This document shows, in pieces, positions 26,122 to 34,337 of a DNA stretch of 64,000 nt. The notes under the pieces were generated by a model. It saw nothing but the letters and a program-made list of their open reading frames with translations. It was not told the DNA's origin and ran no database searches. The position numbers and the translations under genes are program-made. The DNA comes from JAXMEB01 sp046348545. GTDB lineage: Bacteria > Pseudomonadota > Gammaproteobacteria > Berkiellales > Berkiellaceae. The stretch's first letter is position 1, and each line of letters starts with the position of its first letter. The stretch covers positions 615,072-679,071 of the forward strand of contig JAXMEB010000004.1 of assembly GCA_046348545.1 (NCBI GenBank), given 5' to 3'.

Positions 26122-26586
26122 ATGGACATGTATTTTAAAAAGTTAAATACCTTTATCCAGGAACACTTAGTTAATTGTGACCATTTATTTTTTGAGCAAT
26201 CTTGTCACTCTGTTCTTGAAGCTGCAGAGGCGGTTGGAGCAGATGAATCTGATTTTGTAAAAAATATCTGTTTTTTAGATGCTTCAGATCACCTTGTTGT
26301 TGCAATTGTCAGGGGAATTGATAGGGTCAGTAGCACTAAGTTAGGTAAACTCTTAAATTTACCTCGACCCAGGGCGGCGGGACCAGATGAAATTCTTGAG
26401 TTAACCGGCTATCCTTGTGGTGGAACACCTTCATTTGGATTTGAGGCAAAATTTTTGATTGACTTGAAGGTTATGGAAAAGTCATATGTCTATACGGGTG
26501 GTGGTTCTGAGAAAAGCCTTGTTAAAATTTCACCCAACTTACTGCTGAAGCTGAATAAAGGTGAAATTGTTTCTATTAGAAAATGA
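26122..26586 (+). CDS. YbaK/ProX-type aminoacyl-tRNA deacylase
   Basis: This 154-residue YbaK/EbsC-family protein edits mischarged tRNA. Family features are the early SVLEAAEAVGADESDFVKNICFLD with the catalytic lysine, VVAIVRGIDRVSSTKLGKLL and GYPCGGTPSFGF (the substrate loop, GxxP-like). A good AAGGG ribosome-binding site precedes the ATG. The stop lies a few bases from the convergent sigma factor gene. The amino acid specificity cannot be read from the sequence. Confidence 0.87.
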   Translation: MDMYFKKLNTFIQEHLVNCDHLFFEQSCHSVLEAAEAVGADESDFVKNICFLDASDHLVVAIVRGIDRVSSTKLGKLLNLPRPRAAGPDEILELTGYPCGGTPSFGFEAKFLIDLKVMEKSYVYTGGGSEKSLVKISPNLLLKLNKGEIVSIRK

Positions 26587-26587
26587 A

Positions 26588-27568
26588 TTAATTAAGTAAA
26601 TTGCGTGCATTCTCGCCATCTTTTTCTATTAATATTTTTAATTTCTTTAAAGCTTCAGTCTGAATTTGTCTAACACGTTCTCTGGTTAAACCTATCTCTT
26701 CACCGGTTTCATCTAAGGTTGAGATTTCATGTCCCTGTAACCCGTAGCGGCAAATCAGTACTGCTCGTTGCTTAGGTTGTAAGTATGATAACCATTTATT
26801 AAGTTGATTGATCAGATCTTGTTCTGAAAATTCACCTAAAGGATCATCGACGCCTTCATTCTTGAGCATTTCTTTGAAAGTTCTTGTTTCTTGTTCATTG
26901 CTGGGGGAGTCAATCGACAAAATTTTATCGTTAAAGCTCATGATCCGTTCAATTTCATCTTTTGGTTTGGCTAAAATATCTGCAATTTCTTCATGAGAAG
27001 GCTCATGGTCTAATTTTTTGGTTAGATCTCGACTAATACGAAGACAAGAGTTGAGTTGCTTGAAAACATGCACTGGGATCCGAACGGTTCGAGCTTGATT
27101 CATGATGGCGCGTTCAATGGCTTGTTGGATCCACCAAGCTCCATAAGTTGAGAAACGAAACCCTCTTTCGGGATCATACTTTTCAACTGCTCGAATGAGG
27201 CCTAGGTTTCCTTCTTCAATCAAGTCGAGTAAACTCATTCCGCTTCGAATATACCTTCTAGCTATTTTGACAACTAGTCTCAGGTTACTTTCAATCATTT
27301 TTTGCTTAGCTTGAATATCGCCCGCAAGGGATTTACGGGCATAATATTTTTCTTCTTCGTAATTTAAAAGTGGGGCAATGCGGATCTCTCTCAAATATTG
27401 AACCATTGGATCTGCAGAATGTTCTGTTTCAGAAAAAATAGAGCTATTGATAAGTTCAGGATCTATTTCAGAGATCGCCGGAGATCCTTGATGATCTTCC
27501 TCGATGGATTCTGAAGCATCCAAGGAAAAAATCTGTGTATTGAGTTCTCTATCCCATTTACTGTACAT
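26588..27568 (-). CDS. second RpoS-type sigma factor
   Basis: This sigma-70 factor of about 326 residues is closest in layout to RpoS. It has an acidic N-terminal extension, region 1.2 (DPMVQYLREIRIAPLLNYEEE), region 2 (LRLVVKIARRYIRSGMSLLDLIEEGNLGLIRA, STYGAWWIQQAIERAIMNQ), ARTVRIPVHVFK, and region 4 LDETGEEIGLTRERVRQIQ. It is a paralogue of rpoS at 2307 and carries the full-length N-terminus that the first lacks. ATG 27568 is chosen because AGGA lies 5 bp upstream; ATG 27574 is possible. Having two RpoS-like factors suggests separate growth-phase or host-phase regulons (inference). Confidence 0.88.
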   Translation of the reverse strand: MYSKWDRELNTQIFSLDASESIEEDHQGSPAISEIDPELINSSIFSETEHSADPMVQYLREIRIAPLLNYEEEKYYARKSLAGDIQAKQKMIESNLRLVVKIARRYIRSGMSLLDLIEEGNLGLIRAVEKYDPERGFRFSTYGAWWIQQAIERAIMNQARTVRIPVHVFKQLNSCLRISRDLTKKLDHEPSHEEIADILAKPKDEIERIMSFNDKILSIDSPSNEQETRTFKEMLKNEGVDDPLGEFSEQDLINQLNKWLSYLQPKQRAVLICRYGLQGHEISTLDETGEEIGLTRERVRQIQTEALKKLKILIEKDGENARNLLN

Positions 27569-27642
27569 ACTCATCCTAATCAATCAGGTATAACAGGCGC
27601 ACATCCTCTTTACATATCGACATGGCGAAGATTTCCTTTAGC

Positions 27643-27675
27643 GATACCCTTCACCGCTGAATTTTCGGCGTTGTG
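27643..27675. repeat. DPR copy 6, single end
   Basis: GATACCCTTCACCGCTGA followed by ATTTTCGGCGTTGTG is a left end with no matching right arm. It ends 1 bp from the stop of the small gene at 27677. Confidence 0.6.
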
Positions 27676-27676
27676 A

Positions 27677-27835
27677 TTAAACTTGATCGCCTGCATTGAG
27701 ATCCCAGATACCTAACAGGCGATGGGTATGATCAGTAATATAGATTTTTTGTTCGATGCGATGAAAGAATAGTCCCCCCGATGCGTTCTTCTCTAGGGAC
27801 TGTACAAAAAGATTGTAGGCTTTTGCATTTTTCAT
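27677..27835 (-). CDS. small hypothetical protein
   Basis: This 52-residue soluble protein starts at ATG 27835 with AAGGAA 8 bp upstream. The frame is open further to 27889 but has no ribosome-binding site there. It is rich in aromatic and basic residues (FFHRIEQKIYITDHTHRLLGIWDLN). No family is recognised. Its ASGG at positions 18-21 does not align with the double-glycine leaders found elsewhere in this window. Confidence 0.45.
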   Translation of the reverse strand: MKNAKAYNLFVQSLEKNASGGLFFHRIEQKIYITDHTHRLLGIWDLNAGDQV

Positions 27836-28016
27836 AGTGTGTTCCTTGCATGCCATCTCCAATCGTAAGAGATGCATTTCGTATGCCAATAATCAGATAG
27901 CTATTGTGCGCTGCTCATTCTAAAAAGTGTAGTAGGTCAGTAAAATTGGGATTGTAAAAAAAATCGACATTGGCTAGCATACGGCTTTCGGCAGTCATGA
28001 CAGATGGAGTTGCAGT

Positions 28017-28595
28017 ATGGCAGGTGACGCGACGATCAAGTTTCCTTGGTGGTATACGCCAGTAAAATGGGGTATCCCTTTAGCGCTCGCGATTGGTTCA
28101 GCAACTTTACTAGGAATGGTGCTTGCCGGCAGCATAGTCGTCCCACCCAGTTTAGGGACGTTACAGTGGCTTCCTGTTTTATATAAGTCATTAGAAGGTC
28201 TTGCTAGTTTTGCCGTTATGGCGATTTCTGGATTTGCAACGGCATCTATGGTGGGTTTAACTGTGGCCACGTTTGTGCGAGCGTGGATCTTATTTCCGAT
28301 TGCTGAATCGCGCGCAAATCTAGCACATTTCGCGGTAGTCAATGAAGAAGCTTCTAAACAAGCTTATTCAGATCTGCGAACCCGATACGAGGGATTGGCA
28401 CAGGCTTTTGCACAAACACTTTGGCAAGTAACGGGTACTTTCAATCAACATCTGGGATACTCACATGCTCCAGCAGGGCAAGCTGCTACAGGCCTAGCAC
28501 AGCAGTTTGCTAATCGGTATGTGGCAGGGAGCAACCAGCCTTCCGAGCCGCCTCCTAACTCGACAGGTTTACCGACCCCTAGAAATAACGCGTAA
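28017..28595 (+). CDS. hypothetical protein with two membrane segments
   Basis: This 192-residue protein has two long hydrophobic stretches (about 17-45 and 58-95, WGIPLALAIGSATLLGMVLAG and SLEGLASFAVMAISGFATAS). A soluble helical part and a proline-rich C-terminus (SEPPPNSTGLPTPRNN) follow. The family is unknown. Its 3' end overlaps the convergent KfrA-like gene by 27 bp. The Gly/Ala-rich double hairpin and disordered tail are compatible with a secreted membrane-inserting effector, but this is only a guess. Confidence 0.55.
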   Translation: MAGDATIKFPWWYTPVKWGIPLALAIGSATLLGMVLAGSIVVPPSLGTLQWLPVLYKSLEGLASFAVMAISGFATASMVGLTVATFVRAWILFPIAESRANLAHFAVVNEEASKQAYSDLRTRYEGLAQAFAQTLWQVTGTFNQHLGYSHAPAGQAATGLAQQFANRYVAGSNQPSEPPPNSTGLPTPRNNA

Positions 28596-29000
28596 TTGCT
28601 TTTTTAATTTCTTATGGCGTTGAGTAAGTTGATACAACTTTTTTTGCAAAATAGAATTTATTTTTTTTGACTTTTGAAGTGCGCTAAATAATTTATCAAA
28701 TTGTGTTTGATGATAAGTCAACATCTCGAGCATCTCTTTTTGCCAAGATTGAGATTTTTCCGCATGACATGAACTTGACGAATAGCTGACGAGGTGTATT
28801 GGGTCAGTAGGCGCTTTACTTTTTCTCCAAGTCGAAATGTAACGACATAAATCACTGTTACTGCCACGACGAAAACCTAATTTGAGAAGGTGATCGCCAA
28901 CAGCTTGATAAGTTATTTTTTCAGAAATCTTTTCTAGGGCATCACATACTTGCCAGACTTCACGTTCTTTGCGTGATTTAGGGGAGTGTGTAGGTAACAT
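28569..29000 (-). CDS. KfrA_N-like DNA-binding protein with coiled coil
   Basis: This 143-residue protein has residues about 15-65 (VWQVCDALEKISEKITYQAVGDHL, then SNSDLCRYISTWRKS) matching the pattern of the KfrA N-terminal DNA-binding domain of broad-host-range plasmids. A coiled coil with a strongly basic end (KKINSILQKKLYQLTQRHKK) follows. KfrA proteins bind DNA and help plasmid segregation. Here it is a chromosomal single gene much shorter than plasmid KfrA. ATG 29000 is preferred to an upstream TTG. Confidence 0.6.
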   Translation of the reverse strand: MLPTHSPKSRKEREVWQVCDALEKISEKITYQAVGDHLLKLGFRRGSNSDLCRYISTWRKSKAPTDPIHLVSYSSSSCHAEKSQSWQKEMLEMLTYHQTQFDKLFSALQKSKKINSILQKKLYQLTQRHKKLKKQLRVISRGR

Positions 29001-29108
29001 GATGCTCTCTTTCGTCAAAAATACCGTGGTGCATTAAGTATGTGCTTTCTCTTCTTTGATGGCAATTATGGTATACTTTTTATGATTTAGTGTAGGGGCG
29101 CAAACAAT

Positions 29109-30374
29109 ATGTTTGATAACTTTCCAATTATAGAGTCACTTCATTTTGAAGGGAATTTGAAAGCCCGTCGTGAAACGGTTGGCGTTAAGGTCGGAAACGT
29201 AACGATTGGTGGTGGAGCCCCTATTGTAGTTCAATCCATGACGAATACTGATACGGCAGATATCGAGAGAACCTCTCAGCAATGTTTTGAGCTTTGGAAA
29301 GCCGGATCTGAGCTAGTTCGTATCACGGTGAACAACAAAGAGGCGGCTAAGGCAGTCCCTTATATTCGAGATCGGTTGATTCAATTAGGTTGGGATGAAC
29401 CACTTCTAATCGGTGATTTTCACTACATTGGTCATCAATTGCTGACAGAATTTCCAGATTGTGCTCAGGCTTTAGCGAAATATCGCATCAATCCAGGTAA
29501 TGTGGGTTTCGGCGATAAGCATGATAAAAATTTTTCAATGATGATAGATGTTGCGCTTCAAAATAATAAGCCTGTTAGAATAGGCGTTAATTGGGGCAGT
29601 CTCGATCAAGATTTAGTTGTTCGTTTAATGGACGAAAATGCCAAACAAAAGGATCCTAAGTCTGCCCAAGACATTACAAGGGAGGCTTTGGTCCTTTCAG
29701 CCTTATTAAGCGCGAGACAAGCTGAAAACTTAGGAATGAGTCCTGATAAAATCGTCGTTGCGTGTAAAGTGAGTCAAGTTCAAGATTTAGTAAAAGTATA
29801 TACTGATCTTGCGAGGCGCTCTCGTTATGCTCTCCACCTTGGACTGACTGAAGCTGGAATGGATAGTAAAGGCATCGTTGCGACCGCAAGTGCGTTTGCC
29901 ATTCTATTGCAACAAGGTATAGGCGATACTATTCGCGCATCACTCACCCCAGAACCTGGCGGCGATCGCACTAAAGAGGTTCAGGTTTGCCAAGAAATTC
30001 TTCAATCGATGGGTTTGCGATCTTTCATGCCTATGGTCACAGCATGTCCCGGTTGTGGCCGTACAACCAGTACTGTATTTCAGACTTTAGCGGCAACTAT
30101 TCAGCAACATGTTCGTAAGCAGATGCCTCAATGGCGAGAAAAATATAAAGGTGTCGAAAAACTCCAGCTCGCGGTCATGGGATGTGTTGTCAATGGGCCG
30201 GGTGAAAGTAAACATGCCGATATTGGTATCAGTTTACCAGGTACAGGTGAAACGCCTTCTGCCCCTGTTTTTGTAGATGGCCAAAAATTCAAGACACTCA
30301 AAGGTGATCATATTGCTGAAGAGTTCCTTCAAATTATTGAAAATTACATTGAAAAACGATTTGCAGCTGTTTGA
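29109..30374 (+). CDS. ispG: 4-hydroxy-3-methylbut-2-enyl diphosphate synthase (flavodoxin)
   Basis: This 421-residue IspG/GcpE carries out the penultimate step of the MEP isoprenoid pathway. A TIM-barrel part (VGNVTIGGGAPIVVQSMTNTDTAD; LTEAGMDSKGIVATASAFAILLQQGIGDTIRASLTPEP) precedes the 4Fe-4S domain with CPGCGRTTS and MGCVVNGPGESKHADIGIS. It is longer than the E. coli enzyme, matching the long form found in many other Proteobacteria. The next gene starts 22 bp downstream and may be cotranscribed. Confidence 0.96.
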   Translation: MFDNFPIIESLHFEGNLKARRETVGVKVGNVTIGGGAPIVVQSMTNTDTADIERTSQQCFELWKAGSELVRITVNNKEAAKAVPYIRDRLIQLGWDEPLLIGDFHYIGHQLLTEFPDCAQALAKYRINPGNVGFGDKHDKNFSMMIDVALQNNKPVRIGVNWGSLDQDLVVRLMDENAKQKDPKSAQDITREALVLSALLSARQAENLGMSPDKIVVACKVSQVQDLVKVYTDLARRSRYALHLGLTEAGMDSKGIVATASAFAILLQQGIGDTIRASLTPEPGGDRTKEVQVCQEILQSMGLRSFMPMVTACPGCGRTTSTVFQTLAATIQQHVRKQMPQWREKYKGVEKLQLAVMGCVVNGPGESKHADIGISLPGTGETPSAPVFVDGQKFKTLKGDHIAEEFLQIIENYIEKRFAAV

Positions 30375-30396
30375 TTAGCCACGAAGGGAGTATGTT

Positions 30397-31458
30397 ATGC
30401 TAGATGGCGCAGGGAAGTGGTTCGAGATCTTTAAAGATAGTGTGAAGGTCAACCCGTTTGAGGTCTTCACTTATGCTCGTAATATCATCAATCGTGATAG
30501 GCCTGTCCGTAGCGCGATCATGATACTAGCATTAGCAAGCGGAATGGCAGGCGGGGCTGCTTTGTTTTTGACTGTGGATGGTGTCAATGAATGGGCTGAA
30601 TCCATCGTTTTGCAATTTTTGCCTGAATTTTTATTGGAGGCATTGCATGGTATCTCAAAAGGGCTTGAAAAAGCTTTTGTGCAAACAATTATTGGTGTAT
30701 TTGGTGCATACATTGGTAACGGCGTTGTGGGCACGACCGTCAAGCAACTCTGGCGAGGTCTCAATAAACTGATATTTGGTACGACTAATTCTCAGTATGA
30801 TCTCACAGCCGGCGATTTAGATGCCATTTTGGAAAAAAATCCTGAATATAAAACAACAGAACAGCCTCAGCATGATAATTGGCAGGATCGAGCCAAGGCT
30901 CTCCTCATGAAATGGATCCCGATGCACTGGATGCCTCGGCTCCAACATTTATTTGCAGAAGAAGTAATGCCGGAAGGTGTTCGACAAGATCGTGAAAATT
31001 TATTTAAAAAAATAAATTTTATCAGATCATTTAAAAAGAAATACAAGCGCGACGGTACTAAGCGTGATGGTGCGCCTAAATTTGCTTTAAAAGAACTTAT
31101 TAATGGGCAGTACAATGGAACACTTGAAGATTATATTGAACAACTTACTCTGAAACTCCAGCAAAAACAAAATAAAGCTCAAGCGGTACTGAATGTAATT
31201 AATCCATTGCTTGGCGATCATTTTAACTCAGCCGATCCTGTGAATTTAGGTGACCATGATCTGCGTTTTAATAATTTACTACCTTACTTAAAGCGTATAC
31301 AAGCCAATCGAAATCGATTTACCGCATTTGTACATCGCACAGGAAGCATTGTGAATAAAGGAGATTTGAATCAGTTGCGAACAAGAGTGCAAAAAGAATT
31401 TGATGAGGCAACTGAGCAATTACAAGAACTAGCGCCTCATCGAATAGTAATGGCATAG
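30397..31458 (+). CDS. hypothetical protein with membrane segments
   Basis: This 353-residue protein has a good ribosome-binding site (GAAGGGAG) before the ATG. Hydrophobic stretches lie at about 38-60 (SAIMILALASGMAGGAALFLTV) and 95-118 (FVQTIIGVFGAYIGNGVVGT). The remaining two thirds are soluble, basic and helix-rich (ENLFKKINFIRSFKKKYKRDG; LTLKLQQKQNKAQAVLNVI). No family is recognised. A palindromic repeat starts 3 bp after its stop. In a genome with many host-directed proteins it is a possible effector; nothing in the sequence proves it. Confidence 0.6.
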   Translation: MLDGAGKWFEIFKDSVKVNPFEVFTYARNIINRDRPVRSAIMILALASGMAGGAALFLTVDGVNEWAESIVLQFLPEFLLEALHGISKGLEKAFVQTIIGVFGAYIGNGVVGTTVKQLWRGLNKLIFGTTNSQYDLTAGDLDAILEKNPEYKTTEQPQHDNWQDRAKALLMKWIPMHWMPRLQHLFAEEVMPEGVRQDRENLFKKINFIRSFKKKYKRDGTKRDGAPKFALKELINGQYNGTLEDYIEQLTLKLQQKQNKAQAVLNVINPLLGDHFNSADPVNLGDHDLRFNNLLPYLKRIQANRNRFTAFVHRTGSIVNKGDLNQLRTRVQKEFDEATEQLQELAPHRIVMA

Positions 31459-31461
31459 AAT

Positions 31462-31593
31462 TATAACCACAACAGATGATTTTTTTGAGTACCTGCCTAC
31501 GCTCTAACGAGCTTCCGCCTACGTTCTTCGAACTTCGAGCGAGATGCATCCGACGGACAAGCAAACCCGGAAAATTCAGCTGTGAAGGGTATA
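31462..31593. repeat. DPR copy 7, subfamily B, opposite orientation
   Basis: This copy is 132 bp. The left end TATAACCACAACAGATGA is slightly diverged and the right end is GCTGTGAAGGGTATA. The interior shares GTTCTTCGAACTTCGAGC with copy 4. It lies 3 bp after one stop and 14 bp before the next start. Confidence 0.85.
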
Positions 31594-31607
31594 TCAAAGG
31601 GAAGCAT

Positions 31608-33512
31608 ATGAGAATATATGGAATAGTATTAGCATCAATTTTATTGGCCACATCATCAGCATGGGCAGAAAAGGATAAACCAGTCTCTACAAAGGATAAG
31701 GTTGCCCCCATTTCAGAAATCAAGAAATTTGCTGAAAGAGGAGATCCTGATGCTCAATATTCATTAGGGATGTTATACGCTACGGGAGAGGGTGTACCTG
31801 AAAACCAAACTAAAGCATTGCAATACTTTTTAAAAGCAGCCGCGCAGGATCATCTTGATGCACAATTTAATGTAGGACTAGCTTATACGCAAGGTATTGG
31901 TACTCCGATTAACTATAAAATTGCAAATGAATGGTTTTTAAAGGCTGCAAAAAAAGATCATGCTCCTTCTCAGTATAATTTAGGTCTAAATTTTGCTGCT
32001 GGGTTGGGCGTAAAACAAGACTTCGATAAAGCAAATTTTTGGTTTAAAAAAGCTATCAAAGAGGATTTTCCCCCAGCTTATTTTGCCTTAGCATTGAATT
32101 TTCAAAAAGGACAAGGGTTTGATCGCTCACCAGAACAAGCTATCAATCACTTTCGAAAAGCAGCTGCTTTAGGTTATTTACCTGCAGTCCACGCTGTGGG
32201 GCTTTGCTATCAAAAAGGCTATGCTGTTGAACAAAAACATGAAACTGCTTTTAAATGGTTTTATAAAGCTGCTGAAAAGAATTATGTGCCTTCTATGATT
32301 GAAGTTGCTTTAGCCTATAAAACAGGACGGGGCACTGATAAGAAAAATTTGGAAGAATATTTTAAGTGGATTTCATTAGCCGCAAAAGAGAATGATCCGG
32401 CGGCTAAATATTATTTAGCGCTTGCCTATCTTACTGGAGAGGGTGTTGAAAAAAATCAAGCGAGTGCATTTAATTTATTAAAAGAAGCAGCTGACAGTGG
32501 TTATCCAGATGCAGAATCCGAAGTTGGTCGTGCTTACGAAATGGGGACAGGCGTAACGCCTGATATTAAGGCTGCCATTGAATGGTACGAGAAGGCAGCA
32601 AAACATGATAGCCCTGATGCAATGTATTATCTTGGCATGCTTTACCTAGAAGGAAGAGGTGTTGAAAAAGACCGAAATCAAGGGATCGCTTGGTTGCAAA
32701 AAGCTGTCCAATATGGTTCGCCCGATGCTTCTTATCAATTTGCTAGATGGCACGCTAAAGGAGACTATCAATATCCGTTAGATGAAAGTCTTGCTTTGCA
32801 CTGGTACCAAAGAGCAGCCGACTTAGGACATCCTGAAGCACAATACTATCTAGGTTTGGCTTATGCGAATGGAATAGGCGTTCCAAAAGACAGTAAAGTT
32901 GCAATTGATTGGTATCATCGAGCCGCTGAAGCGGGTTCTTCTAAAGCACAATATGAGCTTGGCGACCGCTATACCCGGGGGATTGATGTTGTTAAGGACA
33001 AGCAGCGAGGATTGGACTGGTTTATTAGAGCTGCAACTCAAGGCGATGATCCACAAGCGCAATTTAATTTAGGAATGAAGTACCTAGAGGGTCATGATGT
33101 TGTTCAAAACTTTGATGAAGCTCTAAAATGGCTTTCAAAGTCAGCTGACAGAAATTTTGCGTTGGCGCAATATCAACTGGGATTAGCTTATTTAGAGGGA
33201 AGGGGAGTTTCCAAGAATGAGAATGAAGCTTTCAAATTTTTTCAAAAGGCTGCTCTCCGAGGAGTCATTGATGCTGAATACTACATGGGAAAATGTTACC
33301 TTGAAGGCGTTGGGGTTCCAAAAGATGAAGTAGAGGCTTTAGCTTGGTTTTTAGTTGCTTCATCTGCTGGCGAATGGAAAAGCGTCGAACAAAGAGATAA
33401 ATTATCAGCGACCTTAGGACCTGAAAACGTGGAAAAAGCTCAAACCCGCTCTAAAGAAATTGCCAAAGAAATTGTCATCGATCCAACTAGCAGCGTTAGG
33501 GTGTTTCAATAG
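31608..33512 (+). CDS. secreted Sel1-like repeat protein
   Basis: This 634-residue protein has a signal peptide (MRIYGIVLASILLATSSAWA) followed by about fifteen consecutive Sel1-like units of 36 residues. The pattern is AQYxLGxxYxxGxGVxxDxxxAxxWFxKAA. Sel1-repeat proteins are scaffolds; in Legionella (EnhC, LpnE) they affect entry and intracellular survival, so a host-interaction or envelope role is plausible. The open frame extends upstream to 31476 across DPR copy 7, but ATG 31608 has an AAAGGGA ribosome-binding site and starts the signal peptide. Two small genes follow within 5 bp. Confidence 0.9.
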   Translation: MRIYGIVLASILLATSSAWAEKDKPVSTKDKVAPISEIKKFAERGDPDAQYSLGMLYATGEGVPENQTKALQYFLKAAAQDHLDAQFNVGLAYTQGIGTPINYKIANEWFLKAAKKDHAPSQYNLGLNFAAGLGVKQDFDKANFWFKKAIKEDFPPAYFALALNFQKGQGFDRSPEQAINHFRKAAALGYLPAVHAVGLCYQKGYAVEQKHETAFKWFYKAAEKNYVPSMIEVALAYKTGRGTDKKNLEEYFKWISLAAKENDPAAKYYLALAYLTGEGVEKNQASAFNLLKEAADSGYPDAESEVGRAYEMGTGVTPDIKAAIEWYEKAAKHDSPDAMYYLGMLYLEGRGVEKDRNQGIAWLQKAVQYGSPDASYQFARWHAKGDYQYPLDESLALHWYQRAADLGHPEAQYYLGLAYANGIGVPKDSKVAIDWYHRAAEAGSSKAQYELGDRYTRGIDVVKDKQRGLDWFIRAATQGDDPQAQFNLGMKYLEGHDVVQNFDEALKWLSKSADRNFALAQYQLGLAYLEGRGVSKNENEAFKFFQKAALRGVIDAEYYMGKCYLEGVGVPKDEVEALAWFLVASSAGEWKSVEQRDKLSATLGPENVEKAQTRSKEIAKEIVIDPTSSVRVFQ

Positions 33513-33515
33513 TTT

Positions 33516-33791
33516 ATGCCAATCATTTTACTGATATTAAATTCAATTGCCTTGATATTTGCGTTCGCAGTGTTAGTTAGTTTACCAAGAAGGTATTTGA
33601 TTTTATTTTTGGTTGCAAGTCTGATTCCGCTTATAATATCGGCCCTCATCGCTATCTTTGGATATGATGCAACGGGATGGGGGCTGAAAGAGATTGTTAT
33701 GCTATTACTTCGCGGTGGTTTTATATTGAGCGTCGTTTGTGGCGCTTTAGCGTGTTTTATTGCAACCAAGCTTGAAAATAAAGAGAATTAA
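33516..33791 (+). CDS. small membrane protein
   Basis: This 91-residue protein consists almost entirely of three hydrophobic segments (about 3-22, 27-48 and 62-85), with a short basic end (ATKLENKEN). It starts 3 bp after the Sel1-protein stop and ends 2 bp before the next gene, so the three form an operon. The family is not recognised. Confidence 0.6.
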   Translation: MPIILLILNSIALIFAFAVLVSLPRRYLILFLVASLIPLIISALIAIFGYDATGWGLKEIVMLLLRGGFILSVVCGALACFIATKLENKEN

Positions 33792-33793
33792 AT

Positions 33794-34075
33794 ATGGCAG
33801 AAAAAGTTGATGATTTGACGGTTAATTATTTTGAAGGTGAATTACAGACAGTTAAAGAAACGGATAAAGCGATATTAACTAAAGGCGCTTGGGCTACCAT
33901 CATTTTTAAATGTCAAAATTTAGATAAAAAAACAGGTCAATTCGGTCCTGATTATTACACCATTCGTCGTTATCAAAAACGTAATAACGAATATAAAGCG
34001 AAATCAAAATTTAATATTTCCAGTAAAGATCAAGCGCAAAAAATCATTGATGTTTTGTCAAACTGGATTAAATAA
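33794..34075 (+). CDS. small conserved hypothetical protein
   Basis: This 93-residue soluble protein has the stretch GAWATIIFKCQNLDKKTGQFGP followed by YTIRRYQKRNNEYKAKSKFNISS. It looks like a conserved single-domain family seen across Proteobacteria, whose function I do not know. The acidic N-terminus and beta-rich middle suggest a compact fold. It is the last gene of the Sel1 operon. Confidence 0.6.
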   Translation: MAEKVDDLTVNYFEGELQTVKETDKAILTKGAWATIIFKCQNLDKKTGQFGPDYYTIRRYQKRNNEYKAKSKFNISSKDQAQKIIDVLSNWIK

Positions 34076-34077
34076 CT

Positions 34078-34100
34078 AGGGCGTGTCCCTAAAGTTGCAA
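34078..34100. repeat. IS5-type terminal remnant
   Basis: AGGGCGTGTCCCTAAAGTTGCAA is almost the same as 4684-4706. It probably marks the terminal end of a lost insertion sequence. The next 110 bases up to the palindromic repeat hold no gene. Confidence 0.35.
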
Positions 34101-34209
34101 GTGCTGCTACGTGTAATTAAAATCACATTAGCTTTAGCGTAGGCACGGCGAAAGCGGGAATCCAGAAAACAAACTATACCATGGCTGATTCCTTTGTATA
34201 TATATTAGC

Positions 34210-34337
34210 TATACCCACAACAGATGATTTTTCGGGTAGGCGCCGAGCGTTCGAGTCGCAGGAGTGTACATAAAGTACATGACTGCGGTGAGAATCGCGA
34301 AGGCAACAACCCCGAAAATTCAGCTGTGAAGGGTATA
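34210..34337. repeat. DPR copy 8, overlapping an ankyrin gene end
   Basis: This copy is 128 bp, subfamily A. Its right end overlaps the 3' end of the ankyrin gene on the minus strand. The terminal bases encode that protein's last residues KYTLHS and its stop codon. Confidence 0.88.

Noticed and set aside
27677..27835. Fourth double-glycine peptide (ASGG in the small protein)
   Set aside because: The glycine pair is at 20-21, the leader lacks the MR[TL]L start, and the remainder is not hydrophobic or Gly/Ala-rich.
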